Shown here piece after piece: positions 44,781 through 53,059 of a stretch of DNA of 64,000 nucleotides. Each line of letters begins with the position of its first letter. Position 1 is the first letter of the stretch. Origin of the DNA: Yoonia sp. R2331 (lineage in GTDB: Bacteria; Pseudomonadota; Alphaproteobacteria; Rhodobacterales; Rhodobacteraceae); NCBI RefSeq assembly GCF_041103235.1, contig NZ_JBGCUN010000001.1, positions 372,001 through 436,000 of the forward strand, given 5' to 3'. The translations under genes and the position numbers were made by a program. The notes under the pieces are model-generated. The model had not been told where the DNA came from. It searched no databases and saw nothing but the letters and a program-made list of their open reading frames with translations.

Positions 44781-45539
44781 TCAATGTTTGGTCAGCCAGC
44801 CCAAGGTCTTATCCGTTGGGCCATTTGGCTTATATTCCGCGCCTATCGGTTTGCCGTATCCCATTGCGCTAAGCACTTTAAATATGTGGTCGAAGTTCAC
44901 CTCCCCGGTGTCGGGCGGTCCACGATCAGGCACCGAAGCAAACTGGATATGCCCAATGTAAGGCATAAGATCTTCCAGCTTGTGGCAAAGATCGCCCTCC
45001 ATCAGTTGCACATGATAGCAATCAAACATGAGCTTAAGGTTGGGCGCTTGCACGGCACCGATTAGATCGACGGCCTGCGTCGTCGTTGTCAGAAAATACC
45101 CCGGCGCGTCATAGCGGTTCAGTGGCTCGATCAAGATCGTGATCCCGTGCGGCGCCGCTTGGGCGCATGCGTATTTCAGGTTCCTTACAAAGGTGTCGTG
45201 GGCATTTGCTCCGCTCGCAAAGCCCGCCATAAGGTGCACTGCTTTGCAGCTAATGGCGCTTGCGTAGGAAATTGCCTCATCAATTGCAGAGACCGCATCA
45301 TCAACGCGATCAGGCAATGCAGAAAGACCGTTTTCACCGGCCGCCACGTCGCCCCGCACTGTGTTCAATCCCAGCATTTGCAAACCGGTTTTGTCCAAGG
45401 CGCTGCGCACCTCAGCCGCTGGCGTTGCAAAGGGCCAATGGCATTCGACCGCATCAAAACCCGCAGATTTTGCCGCGCGTATGGCATCGAGAAGCGACAG
45501 CTCTGACCACAAAAAACCCAAGTTGGCTGAAAACTTCAT
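44781..45539 (-). CDS. otnI: 2-oxo-tetronate isomerase OtnI, copy 2
   Basis: This 252-residue TIM-barrel isomerase of the hydroxypyruvate isomerase family equilibrates 2-oxo- and 3-oxo-tetronate. Family segments are MKFSANLGFLW at the start, FDAVECHWPF, ITILIEPLNRYDAPGYFL (metal glutamate), and KLMFDCYHVQLMEGDL (metal Asp and His). The start at 45539 overlaps the otnC stop as ATGA and matches copy 1. It is the last gene of the eleven-gene unit. Confidence 0.92.
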   Translation of the reverse strand: MKFSANLGFLWSELSLLDAIRAAKSAGFDAVECHWPFATPAAEVRSALDKTGLQMLGLNTVRGDVAAGENGLSALPDRVDDAVSAIDEAISYASAISCKAVHLMAGFASGANAHDTFVRNLKYACAQAAPHGITILIEPLNRYDAPGYFLTTTTQAVDLIGAVQAPNLKLMFDCYHVQLMEGDLCHKLEDLMPYIGHIQFASVPDRGPPDTGEVNFDHIFKVLSAMGYGKPIGAEYKPNGPTDKTLGWLTKH

Positions 45540-46186
45540 ATATCCCACTCCACGTCGAATGTCGTCACCAGCCGCTCCACATCAGTTTGCGACAGCCCGC
45601 GCGGTGACATGCCGCGCGTCATCATCGCCAGGCGCGCGGTGTCTTCAAGTTCTTCAATCGCGTTGCAGGCGGCTTCAATGTCCTTGCCGGCGACTACAGG
45701 ACCGTGATTGGCCAACATCACTGCCGAGCGTTTTCCCGCAAGACCTCGCACCGCATCCCCCATCGCCGGATCACCGGGCAGATAGAACGGGAGCAGCTTT
45801 ACACGCCCCAGCTTCATGATTGCGTAGGGTGTCAGGCGCGGCAGAAAATCATCCTCATTCACATTAGGCATCATCGACAGCGCCACAGAATGACAGCTAT
45901 GAAGATGCACAACAGCGCCCGCTGTGGACCTCGTGTCGTAGAATGCGGAATGCAGCGGCATTTCTTTGGTTGGTGGATCGCCGTCGATCAGAACACCTTT
46001 CACGTCAAACCGGCTGAGGCGGGAAGGATCAAGGCGCCCGAAACTTGTCCCGGTCGGTGAAACGAGCAGTCCGCCATCGGCCGTGCGCGCTGAAATGTTG
46101 CCCGTGCTTCCCCCTGTAAGCCCGCGATCAAACATGGATTTCGCGAGCAGACAGATTTGTTCCCTGAGCTGGGCTTCGGAGGTCAT
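45536..46186 (-). CDS. otnC: 3-oxo-tetronate 4-phosphate decarboxylase OtnC, copy 2
   Basis: This 216-residue class II aldolase-type protein is equal in length to copy 1 and about 85% identical by eye. It carries GGSTGNISAR, the E75 region, HLHSCH zinc ligands and ANHGPV. It produces dihydroxyacetone phosphate from 3-oxo-tetronate 4-phosphate. It overlaps otnK and otnI by four bases, the same junctions as in copy 1. Differences cluster in the last 20 residues and in surface positions. Confidence 0.93.
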   Translation of the reverse strand: MTSEAQLREQICLLAKSMFDRGLTGGSTGNISARTADGGLLVSPTGTSFGRLDPSRLSRFDVKGVLIDGDPPTKEMPLHSAFYDTRSTAGAVVHLHSCHSVALSMMPNVNEDDFLPRLTPYAIMKLGRVKLLPFYLPGDPAMGDAVRGLAGKRSAVMLANHGPVVAGKDIEAACNAIEELEDTARLAMMTRGMSPRGLSQTDVERLVTTFDVEWDI

Positions 46187-47457
46187 GTGTCGTTCAGTTT
46201 TGTTTGGGCCAGGCTAAAGAAATCTTCTGCGCCGAAGTTGCCCGATTTGAGGGCCAAGGCGATCTGCGTGCCCTGCGAAGTGCAATAGGACCACGGAACA
46301 CCGGGCGCGATTTCGGCAGCGATATCCAACTGGGAAACGTCCAGCGCTTTGGTCACGGCACCGGATGTTTCACCGCCCGCGACGATGATGCGGCGCGCAC
46401 CAGCATCGCGGGACGCAACGGCACAGGCGGCCAGAGTGTTTTCGATCAAAGATCCGACCTCAGCAACACCGAGTTTGGCCTGCGCTGCTTTGACGGTTGA
46501 GGGATCAGCGGTGGCGTAGATCAGTGGGGCTTCGGTCAAATCCTGCTTGGCGAGCCATACAAGCACCGCATGCAGGCCCGATTGCGAAAGCGTCAGCGGG
46601 TCGAGGCGATACGATGGCGCACCGGTTGCGATATACGCGGCCACTTGCGCGTTCGTCATCGCAGAGCAGCTGCCTGAAAGGACGATGGTCTTTTGATCAA
46701 TGCTGTGAACTGCCTGCTTTTTCGCATCCGCAGACAATAGCCCGTCAGCCAGAAAAAGCGCGGGCAACGGCATCGCTACGGCGGAACCGCCCGTGATCAG
46801 CGGCATGTCGCGACAGGCTGCTGCGATGGTTTCAAGGTCGGCGTTGGCCACTGCGTCGACAATGACATGAGCGGTGCCCTCGGTGCGGTGTTGCGCAAGG
46901 CTGGCACGGAGCGCATCGACGCCTTGAGCGACGACCATTCGGTCGATTAGGCCGACCGGTTTGGTCACTTGCGGCTTTAGCAATCGCACCAAGCTGCTGT
47001 CGCGCATGGGGGTCAGCGGGTGGTCCTTCATCGGGCTCTCGGACAATGGCTGTTGCCCAACAAACAGATGCCCCATAAAGATCGACCTTCCGTTTTCGGG
47101 AAAGGCAGGGCAGTAAATCGTTTGGTCTGAGTCGAGGTCAGCCATCAGCGCCTCGGCCACGGGGCCAATATTGCCTTCGGCGGTACTGTCAAAGGTCGAG
47201 CAATATTTCCAGAAGAAACGACGAGCGCCTGCAGTGCGAAGCCAGGCCAGCGCGGCGCGGGTTTCGTCGATCGCGTCTTGCACCGGGGCAGTGCGGGATT
47301 TGAGTGCGATGACTTCAAATGCGCTGGTGTCCACGGGCGGTGTGCTTGGCACGCCGATGCGCAATGACACCTGCACACCGGATCGTGCAAGAAGCCCTGC
47401 GATGTCGGTCGCCCCGGTAAAATCGTCCGCGATGACGCCCAGTACTGTTCCGCTCAT
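46183..47457 (-). CDS. otnK: 3-oxo-tetronate 4-kinase OtnK, copy 2
   Basis: This 424-residue DUF1537 kinase starts MSGTVLGVIADDFTGATDIA and contains the C-terminal GGETSGAV motif. It phosphorylates 3-oxo-tetronate at O4. The ATG at 47457 has GGAAGG five bases upstream; a further ATG at 47484 lacks one. The start overlaps a tiny upstream ORF as ATGA. No second ltnD lies beside it, so the tetronate oxidation step must come from the first cluster, or the unit feeds keto-tetronates directly. Confidence 0.93.
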   Translation of the reverse strand: MSGTVLGVIADDFTGATDIAGLLARSGVQVSLRIGVPSTPPVDTSAFEVIALKSRTAPVQDAIDETRAALAWLRTAGARRFFWKYCSTFDSTAEGNIGPVAEALMADLDSDQTIYCPAFPENGRSIFMGHLFVGQQPLSESPMKDHPLTPMRDSSLVRLLKPQVTKPVGLIDRMVVAQGVDALRASLAQHRTEGTAHVIVDAVANADLETIAAACRDMPLITGGSAVAMPLPALFLADGLLSADAKKQAVHSIDQKTIVLSGSCSAMTNAQVAAYIATGAPSYRLDPLTLSQSGLHAVLVWLAKQDLTEAPLIYATADPSTVKAAQAKLGVAEVGSLIENTLAACAVASRDAGARRIIVAGGETSGAVTKALDVSQLDIAAEIAPGVPWSYCTSQGTQIALALKSGNFGAEDFFSLAQTKLNDT

Positions 47458-47603
47458 GTGCGTGCCTTCCGAAAATCGGTCCAAAGAGCCATGAAGCCGT
47501 CAAGGCCGTACCACGGGCCAGCAGCATTGGTCGCATTGCACGTGATCAGCGCGTCACCGTCACCTTGACGGGCAATCAACCCATTCAGATCAGACATGTT
47601 CAT
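47454..47603 (-). CDS. Tiny ORF of about 49 residues wedged before otnK
   Basis: An ORF starting at 47603 (MNMSDLNGLI) or 47597 ends with a TGA that overlaps the otnK start by four bases. Its start overlaps the end of the alpha/beta hydrolase gene by up to 14 bases. The product contains ARQGDGDALITCNATNAA and ends FMALWTDFRKART. Overlaps on both sides suggest it is translated. It is not recognised; it could be a small subunit or the surviving end of a larger gene. Confidence 0.5.
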   Translation of the reverse strand: MNMSDLNGLIARQGDGDALITCNATNAAGPWYGLDGFMALWTDFRKART

Positions 47604-48297
47604 GCAAGGCCTTGTGCATTTCGCGCACTGCTTTTGCACAGGCGTCAGGGTCTTCAATCAGGGCGAAATGTCCCAATTTGTTCAGTTCATAAAACTGTCC
47701 ATGGGGCGCGTGATCGGCCGCAGCACGGCCCTGTGCCGGTGGCGCAGTGGCATCGCACGATCCGGTCAGGCAAAGCACCGGCGCGGCGCATTTGGCCAAT
47801 TGGGGTAATGCGCCGGGCCGCGTCAGCGCAAGCTGGGTCTGCGGCGCAATCAAATCGGCTGTTTGGTCGGCCATCGCCAAGACTGCCGTGCGGGCCGTAT
47901 CTGATGTAGGCCCGTGGAACTCAAGATTTTGTGTAGCGAGCGCAGCTGCCCCACCAAGTCGCTGGACATCATCGCAAAGCACATGTCGACCCGGGGCCCT
48001 CTCGGGAGGATCCGGAAAGGGGTTCAGGCCAAATAGGATCAATGAGTAGGGCATCATTTGGCCAGCTGCATGAGCCGCAACGATCGCGCCAAGCGAAAAA
48101 CCACAAACAACGGTCTCTGGTGTCACACTTTCAAAGACATCGCGGAAGTCTTCCGCATTAGGGCGATCCAGCTCAATATACCGCCGGTTCGCCTTTGCGA
48201 TGCCCAGAACGTCCAGAAAGGGATCAAACATCGTACCTGTGCACAACGTGCCTGACAGCAAGATCCAAGGCTTGTCCGATAGGTCCCTAGTACCCAT
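47590..48297 (-). CDS. Alpha/beta hydrolase
   Basis: This 235-residue hydrolase has the nucleophile elbow GFSLGA (Ser in CGFSLGAIVAAH), an oxyanion region near ILLSGTLCTGTMFD, and a late catalytic histidine in LGHFALIEDPD, the esterase/lactonase layout. The start at 48297 (MGTRDLSDKP) overlaps the aldolase gene by 11 bases; an upstream frame to 48381 adds a basic stretch. In this unit it could open a lactone or cut an ester of the imported compound. The substrate is unknown. Confidence 0.82.
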   Translation of the reverse strand: MGTRDLSDKPWILLSGTLCTGTMFDPFLDVLGIAKANRRYIELDRPNAEDFRDVFESVTPETVVCGFSLGAIVAAHAAGQMMPYSLILFGLNPFPDPPERAPGRHVLCDDVQRLGGAAALATQNLEFHGPTSDTARTAVLAMADQTADLIAPQTQLALTRPGALPQLAKCAAPVLCLTGSCDATAPPAQGRAAADHAPHGQFYELNKLGHFALIEDPDACAKAVREMHKALHEHV

Positions 48298-49075
48298 TTT
48301 GCGCGGCTGCTGTGACGGGAGGTTCCTCAAGCGCGATGCGCACGGCTTCCCGCATGCTGCGCGTGAGATGGGCGAAATCATTGCCGGGTGTCACAAGGCG
48401 GAACCCTTGTTCAATCCGCAGGCGGGCATCTTCGCCAGAGGCGCAAAAGATACCCACAGGTATGTTGCGTTTGATGGCCGCGTTCAGCACATGGTGTATC
48501 GCAGCCTCAGACTCGGGACGTGGGTGGCCGGAGTGCCCGTCCAATTCAAACGCCAGATCGTTCGGACCGATATAGACCATATCAACGCCATCCACATCGA
48601 GGATTTCTTCAATCCGGTCCACAGCTTCTGCGGTCTCGACCATCGGGATGGCCATCACCGCCTCGTTGGCTTGCGTCACATAATCGGGCCCGCCGTATAG
48701 TAACCCGCGCGACGGACCAAAACTGCGGTTGCCCAAAGGTGGATAGCGGCACGCATCCACAAGCGTTTTGGTTTGCTCTGGTGTTGAGATCATCGGGCAT
48801 ATGATGCCGTAAGCGCCAGCATCCAGAAGATGCATGATCTGCGCTGGGTTCAAGTCGGGCACGCGGACCATCGGTGTTGCTGGAGTGGCAGAAATCGCCT
48901 GCATCATGGTAAGCGCATCCGAGAACCCAAGCATTCCATGTTGCAGATCGACGGTCACCGCATGCACGCCGCTGTGGCCAACACCTTCGGCCGAATAGGA
49001 GGACCCAATCGACAGCCAGCCATTTATCACAACTTCAGACGCTGCGAGGCGGGTCCTGACGGTGTTGGCGCGCAT
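48287..49075 (-). CDS. HpcH/HpaI-family class II aldolase
   Basis: This 262-residue pyruvate-dependent aldolase resembles 4-hydroxy-2-oxoheptanedioate and 2-dehydro-3-deoxyglucarate aldolases. Visible parts are VTVDLQHGMLGFSDAL (catalytic histidine), CPMISTPEQTK, PMVETAEAVDRIEEIL (metal glutamate) and VYIGPNDLAFEL (metal aspartate). Such enzymes split 2-keto-3-deoxy acids into pyruvate and an aldehyde. The start is the ATG at 49075, sharing one base with the stop of the cupin gene (TGATG). It is a strong hint that the imported compound becomes a 2-keto-3-deoxy acid. Confidence 0.87.
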   Translation of the reverse strand: MRANTVRTRLAASEVVINGWLSIGSSYSAEGVGHSGVHAVTVDLQHGMLGFSDALTMMQAISATPATPMVRVPDLNPAQIMHLLDAGAYGIICPMISTPEQTKTLVDACRYPPLGNRSFGPSRGLLYGGPDYVTQANEAVMAIPMVETAEAVDRIEEILDVDGVDMVYIGPNDLAFELDGHSGHPRPESEAAIHHVLNAAIKRNIPVGIFCASGEDARLRIEQGFRLVTPGNDFAHLTRSMREAVRIALEEPPVTAAAQNGY

Positions 49076-50202
49076 CAACCCGCCCGCCCGTAGGTTGGCA
49101 AAAGGCTGGCTTTGGCGACAAAGCCCCCTGCGTCAAGACCAAGTCCGGCATCCCGTCCGGCTTCCAGCACTTCAGTCGCAAAAACAGGGCGCTTTCGGTG
49201 ATCACCACTCAGCACAACGAGCGCCTCTACGGCGGTGTGGCCTGTTGCCGTCAGGGTGCGGAACATGCCGGCTGGGACCGAATATGTGTCCCATGCGTTC
49301 AAGGTTACAGATGCGCCACCGTTGACGTAGTCCAGCCGCGCCTGACCTTCATGCATCATCAGGACCATCTTTTCGTCCAGCAGGAATGGGCCGACAGACT
49401 GGCCGGGCGCGATGCGAAGCCATTCGACGGAGAACCCGTGAGGGTTGGTGATAGGTGCTGCATGGTCGCGGTTCTGCGTCATGCCGAACCCGATGACAGG
49501 GGCGATTTCTGCGCCGCCATTCGGCGAAGCCTGATCGATGAATGCAGGCCGGAAATCGCGGGCGTCAGCGGTGACGATACGCGACAACATTTCATTGCGT
49601 GACACATTGCGCAGGGCGGCCACGTCTTCGTCGGGCATCGGTGGGATACGCCCGCTTTCGGGCGGCACCTCATCCCCACGCGATGTATCGATAAGGCGAT
49701 TTTCGGACGAAATATAAAGGCCGTAGTCGGCGGCCTCGCGGATGATCTCGGGGTGGAAAATCACGCCGCCAGTGTTGTCGCCGCCCAGGATGGTGAACAA
49801 CCAGCCGTCATCAGGGCCAGCATTGGTGAAGCCCCGGAAGATCCATGTCGGCACCGACACGATGTCGCCTTTGGTGCCCTTGATCTCGTTTTCTCCGTTT
49901 GAACCCCAGCGGAACGTCCATTCGCCCGCCTGCACAATGAAAACTTCGGCGGTAAAATGAATATGCAAGTTGTTGGTAATGCCATGAGGCATGGCCGCAG
50001 CGCCGATGTTGAACCCATGGGCCTCTGGCAGGTTGATGACCTGATCATCAGATGACGTCACACCCGGACCGATGATCGAATAGTTTTCCTTGGTGTCTGA
50101 TCCAGGCTTTTTGCAGTCAATGAAGGCCACCGTACAGGACACATATTCCTCCCGCTTGATGTGACGCGCATCGGCGATGTCCTGAGTGATTTCGGTCGTC
50201 AT
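49075..50202 (-). CDS. Two-cupin-domain protein of unknown reaction
   Basis: This 375-residue protein appears to be a bicupin. The first domain has NLHIHFTAEVFIVQAGEW (H-x-H...E metal motif) at about residues 77-94 and PTWIFRGFTN later. The second (about 235-350) keeps the barrel pattern LLDEKMVLMMHEGQARLDYV but lacks the paired histidines. Bicupins include dioxygenases, isomerases and lyases, so no reaction is claimed. It lies 14 bases after the transporter ATPase and is likely the first catabolic enzyme of the unit. Confidence 0.7.
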   Translation of the reverse strand: MTTEITQDIADARHIKREEYVSCTVAFIDCKKPGSDTKENYSIIGPGVTSSDDQVINLPEAHGFNIGAAAMPHGITNNLHIHFTAEVFIVQAGEWTFRWGSNGENEIKGTKGDIVSVPTWIFRGFTNAGPDDGWLFTILGGDNTGGVIFHPEIIREAADYGLYISSENRLIDTSRGDEVPPESGRIPPMPDEDVAALRNVSRNEMLSRIVTADARDFRPAFIDQASPNGGAEIAPVIGFGMTQNRDHAAPITNPHGFSVEWLRIAPGQSVGPFLLDEKMVLMMHEGQARLDYVNGGASVTLNAWDTYSVPAGMFRTLTATGHTAVEALVVLSGDHRKRPVFATEVLEAGRDAGLGLDAGGFVAKASLLPTYGRAG

Positions 50203-50216
50203 GGTCTGTCCCCTTA

Positions 50217-51269
50217 TTATCCGAGCCGTTCGCCTGACGCGCGATCAAACAAATGAATGCGGGCGCCATCTTTGGGGGCCAATTGGCAAGGTGAATTGAT
50301 GTCCGCCTCAAAATCGGCGTGTCCACGCGCGCAGACCGAAGACTGTCCGTTGCGCAAAGTGACCAGGGTCGACTCTCCGGTGAGTTCGAGCGCGTAGAGC
50401 TTACCAGTGATCGGGGCCTTTTCATCTTGTACGATGTCGAGCTCTTCCGGGCGGATGCCAAGAACAACCCCGTCTCGGTCCGCAAGATCGACGGCAACTT
50501 CCACGCCGCTCGCGCTGAAAACGCCGCCTTTTACGGATCCGTCGATCAGATTCATCGACGGCGAACCAATGAAGCCCGCGACAAACAGATCAGCCGGTTC
50601 GGCGTAGATCTTTTTGGGCGTATCAAGCTGTACGATCCGACCTTCGCGCATGACTGCGACACGATTGGCCAGCGTCATTGCCTCCATCTGGTCGTGTGTC
50701 ACGTAGACGGTGGTCACGCCCAATTCATGGTGCAGGTGTTTAAGTTCGGCCCGCATTGTCACGCGCAGTTTGGCGTCCAGATTTGAAAGCGGCTCGTCCA
50801 TCAGGAAGATGCTGGGTGTGCGCACGATTGCACGGGCCAGGGCCACACGCTGTCGCTGACCACCGGACAGTTCAGACGGGCGCCGATCCAGCAGGGCGTC
50901 GAGTTCGACTTTCTCAGCGGTTTCACGCACGCGCTCTTTACGATCAGCTTTGGGCATCCCGCGCAGCTTAAGCGGATATTCGATGTTCTGACGCACCGTC
51001 ATGTGCGGGTAAAGACCATAGTTCTGGAACACCATCGCGATATCGCGGTCCTTGGGCGGCTTGTCGTTGATCCGCTCGCCCTTGATCATGATGTCGCCCG
51101 AGGTGATGTCCTCTAGCCCTGCAATCATGCGCATGGTTGTTGTCTTGCCGCAGCCTGACGGCCCCAGCAGAACCAGGAATTCACCATCATGAATTGTCAG
51201 GCTTTGTTTTGGGACAGCAAGAAACGCACCGTATTTCTTTTCGATATCGACAAGACGGACTTCGGCCAT
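50217..51269 (-). CDS. Carbohydrate ABC transporter ATP-binding protein (UgpC/MalK type)
   Basis: This 350-residue ATPase has Walker A GPSGCGKTT (residues 36-44), signature [14 protein letters not shown], Walker [14 protein letters not shown] and H-loop VTHDQMEAM, then a MalK-like regulatory domain ending SGERLG. It powers the permeases at 51295-53003. It resembles but is not identical to the ATPase at 17442-18512. The gene is 25 bases after the MalG-type permease. Confidence 0.93.
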   Translation of the reverse strand: MAEVRLVDIEKKYGAFLAVPKQSLTIHDGEFLVLLGPSGCGKTTTMRMIAGLEDITSGDIMIKGERINDKPPKDRDIAMVFQNYGLYPHMTVRQNIEYPLKLRGMPKADRKERVRETAEKVELDALLDRRPSELSGGQRQRVALARAIVRTPSIFLMDEPLSNLDAKLRVTMRAELKHLHHELGVTTVYVTHDQMEAMTLANRVAVMREGRIVQLDTPKKIYAEPADLFVAGFIGSPSMNLIDGSVKGGVFSASGVEVAVDLADRDGVVLGIRPEELDIVQDEKAPITGKLYALELTGESTLVTLRNGQSSVCARGHADFEADINSPCQLAPKDGARIHLFDRASGERLG

Positions 51270-51294
51270 GATCTTGTTCCTTCTCTCTAAATTC

Positions 51295-52110
51295 TTATTT
51301 CACGGCGCCGGCCGTCATGCCGCGCGTAAAGTGTTTCTGGATGAACAGGGCCATCACGAAGATTGGCACTGTGATCATGACGCCTGCGGCGCTCATCAAC
51401 TCCCAAAGGTCACCGCGTTCGGTGCGGAAACTGACAAGGCCCACGGGAAGGGTTACCGCCTCACGGCGTGACAAGATCAGCGCGAACAGGAACTCGTTCC
51501 ATGTCAGGATGAAACAGAATATCGAAGACGTCATGATCCCGGGCGCGGCCATGGGCAAAACGATGTCTTTGATGACCCGCAGACGCGATGCTCCATCAAT
51601 CATTGCGGCCTCTTCGCTGTCGGTGGGGATCGCATCGATGAAGCCTTTAATCATCCAGATGACGAATGGCGTGACGATCGCAAGGTTGACGATAATCAGG
51701 GCCAGCCGCGTATCCAGCATATCAAGTTGGCGGAACATCAAAAAGAACGGCAGAACGATGACGACGGCGGGAATGAACTGGGTAGACAGGATCAGGAAGA
51801 ACAGAAACTTGCGCCCCTTCACCCGGAAGCGCGAAAAGGAATAGGCCGCCAGTGCCGCGCAGGGTACCGCAATTGCCACTGTGACTGTCGCGACGATCAC
51901 CGAATTCATCACCATTGAGCCTAGGTTCCATGGTGCTGAAAACACCGTGATGAAATTCTGCAAAGTCGGCTCAAAAATCAGCGACAGGGAATAAGCGTCG
52001 CGCGGCTGTTTGAAAGCGGTCAGGAACATCCATGCAATCGGAAACAGGACCACGATGGAAATGACAACCAGAAGGGCGCGTTCGCCCACATAGGAAAGTG
52101 TGCGTTTCAT
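51295..52110 (-). CDS. Carbohydrate ABC transporter permease (MalG type)
   Basis: This 271-residue inner-membrane permease has about six helices. The EAA loop is SEEAAMIDGASRLRVIKDIVLPMAAPG. The start at 52110 (MKRTLSYVGE) overlaps the previous permease stop by four bases; a longer upstream frame is antisense-like. It forms the channel with the MalF-type partner. Confidence 0.92.
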   Translation of the reverse strand: MKRTLSYVGERALLVVISIVVLFPIAWMFLTAFKQPRDAYSLSLIFEPTLQNFITVFSAPWNLGSMVMNSVIVATVTVAIAVPCAALAAYSFSRFRVKGRKFLFFLILSTQFIPAVVIVLPFFLMFRQLDMLDTRLALIIVNLAIVTPFVIWMIKGFIDAIPTDSEEAAMIDGASRLRVIKDIVLPMAAPGIMTSSIFCFILTWNEFLFALILSRREAVTLPVGLVSFRTERGDLWELMSAAGVMITVPIFVMALFIQKHFTRGMTAGAVK

Positions 52111-53003
52111 GCGGTTGCCATCTTTCTTTCGCTCAGCAGCATGCGGACATACCAGATTGAGATGAACATCATGATCGCGGTCAGGATCCACGCCAGTGCT
52201 GAGGCATAGCCCATGTCGAACCAGCGGAAGCCAACGTTGAAGATGAAATAAGCAAGGGTTTCGGTCGATGTGCCCGGGCCACCACCCGTCAGCGTGACGA
52301 CCTGATCGAACATCTTAAGGGCAAAGATCGTTTTCAGAACCGCCATCACAAGGATCACACCGCGCATCTGCGGCAGGATTATGCCAAAGATGATGCGCAG
52401 GTTGGATGCACCGTCAATGCGCGCGGCTTCTTCCGTTTCTCGCGGAATGGACGCAAGGCCGCCGAGGCACATGAACGTCATGTAGGGGGTCCAGTGCCAA
52501 ACGTCCGTCAGCACCAAGATGCCCATCGCCAGTTGTGGATCGGCCAGCCACGGCACGCCTTGCAAGGCCGGGAAAACTGCGCCCAGACCATTGGCGATCA
52601 CGCCGAATTCAGGGTTGAACATGAACCGGTAGCTGACACCGATAAGGGCCGGGCTCATCGCAAAGGGCAAGATCAGAATGATGCGCGTGAAGGTGTGCAT
52701 TGGCCCCTTGCGGCGCAGCAGTAGCGCGAGCGCCATGGCCAAGATCACCGTCAGGATGACACTGGTAATGACGAAAATGAACGTCACCCAAAGCGAATTC
52801 AGGAATTGGCTTTCACCCATGGCGTAAATGTAATTGTCGATGCCGACAAAACCTTCGGGCCGCCGGCTTTTGGTGAGGTCCCACGCCCGAAACGAAGTGA
52901 TGAAGGAATAGGCGAGTGGGTAGATCGTTGTCGCCAGCACGATGACGAAGGCCGGGATCAATAACCAATATGGAAGCAGCCGATCTTTCACGGGGCACCT
53001 CAT
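52107..53003 (-). CDS. Carbohydrate ABC transporter permease (MalF type)
   Basis: This 298-residue permease opens with YWLLIPAFVIVLATTIYPLAYSF and shows the EAA loop EEAARIDGASNLRIIFGIILP. Six helices are expected. It follows the binding-protein gene by 56 bases, a gap that contains a strong hairpin. The start at 53003 gives MRCPVKDRLL; no alternative is clearly better. Confidence 0.92.
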   Translation of the reverse strand: MRCPVKDRLLPYWLLIPAFVIVLATTIYPLAYSFITSFRAWDLTKSRRPEGFVGIDNYIYAMGESQFLNSLWVTFIFVITSVILTVILAMALALLLRRKGPMHTFTRIILILPFAMSPALIGVSYRFMFNPEFGVIANGLGAVFPALQGVPWLADPQLAMGILVLTDVWHWTPYMTFMCLGGLASIPRETEEAARIDGASNLRIIFGIILPQMRGVILVMAVLKTIFALKMFDQVVTLTGGGPGTSTETLAYFIFNVGFRWFDMGYASALAWILTAIMMFISIWYVRMLLSERKMATA

Positions 53004-53023
53004 GTCGTGTTGGGAAATGAAAT

Positions 53024-53051
53024 GGGCCGGGCGACAGATGCCGCCCAGCCC
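53024..53051 (-). terminator. Intercistronic hairpin after the binding-protein gene
   Basis: GGGC-C-GGGCG (53024-53033) pairs with CGCCC-A-GCCC (53042-53051) around an 8-base loop, with a single C-A mismatch. It begins 8 bases after the binding-protein stop and precedes the permease genes. It has no T run, so it probably protects or attenuates the message. Confidence 0.7.
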
Positions 53052-53059
53052 TCGGGAGG

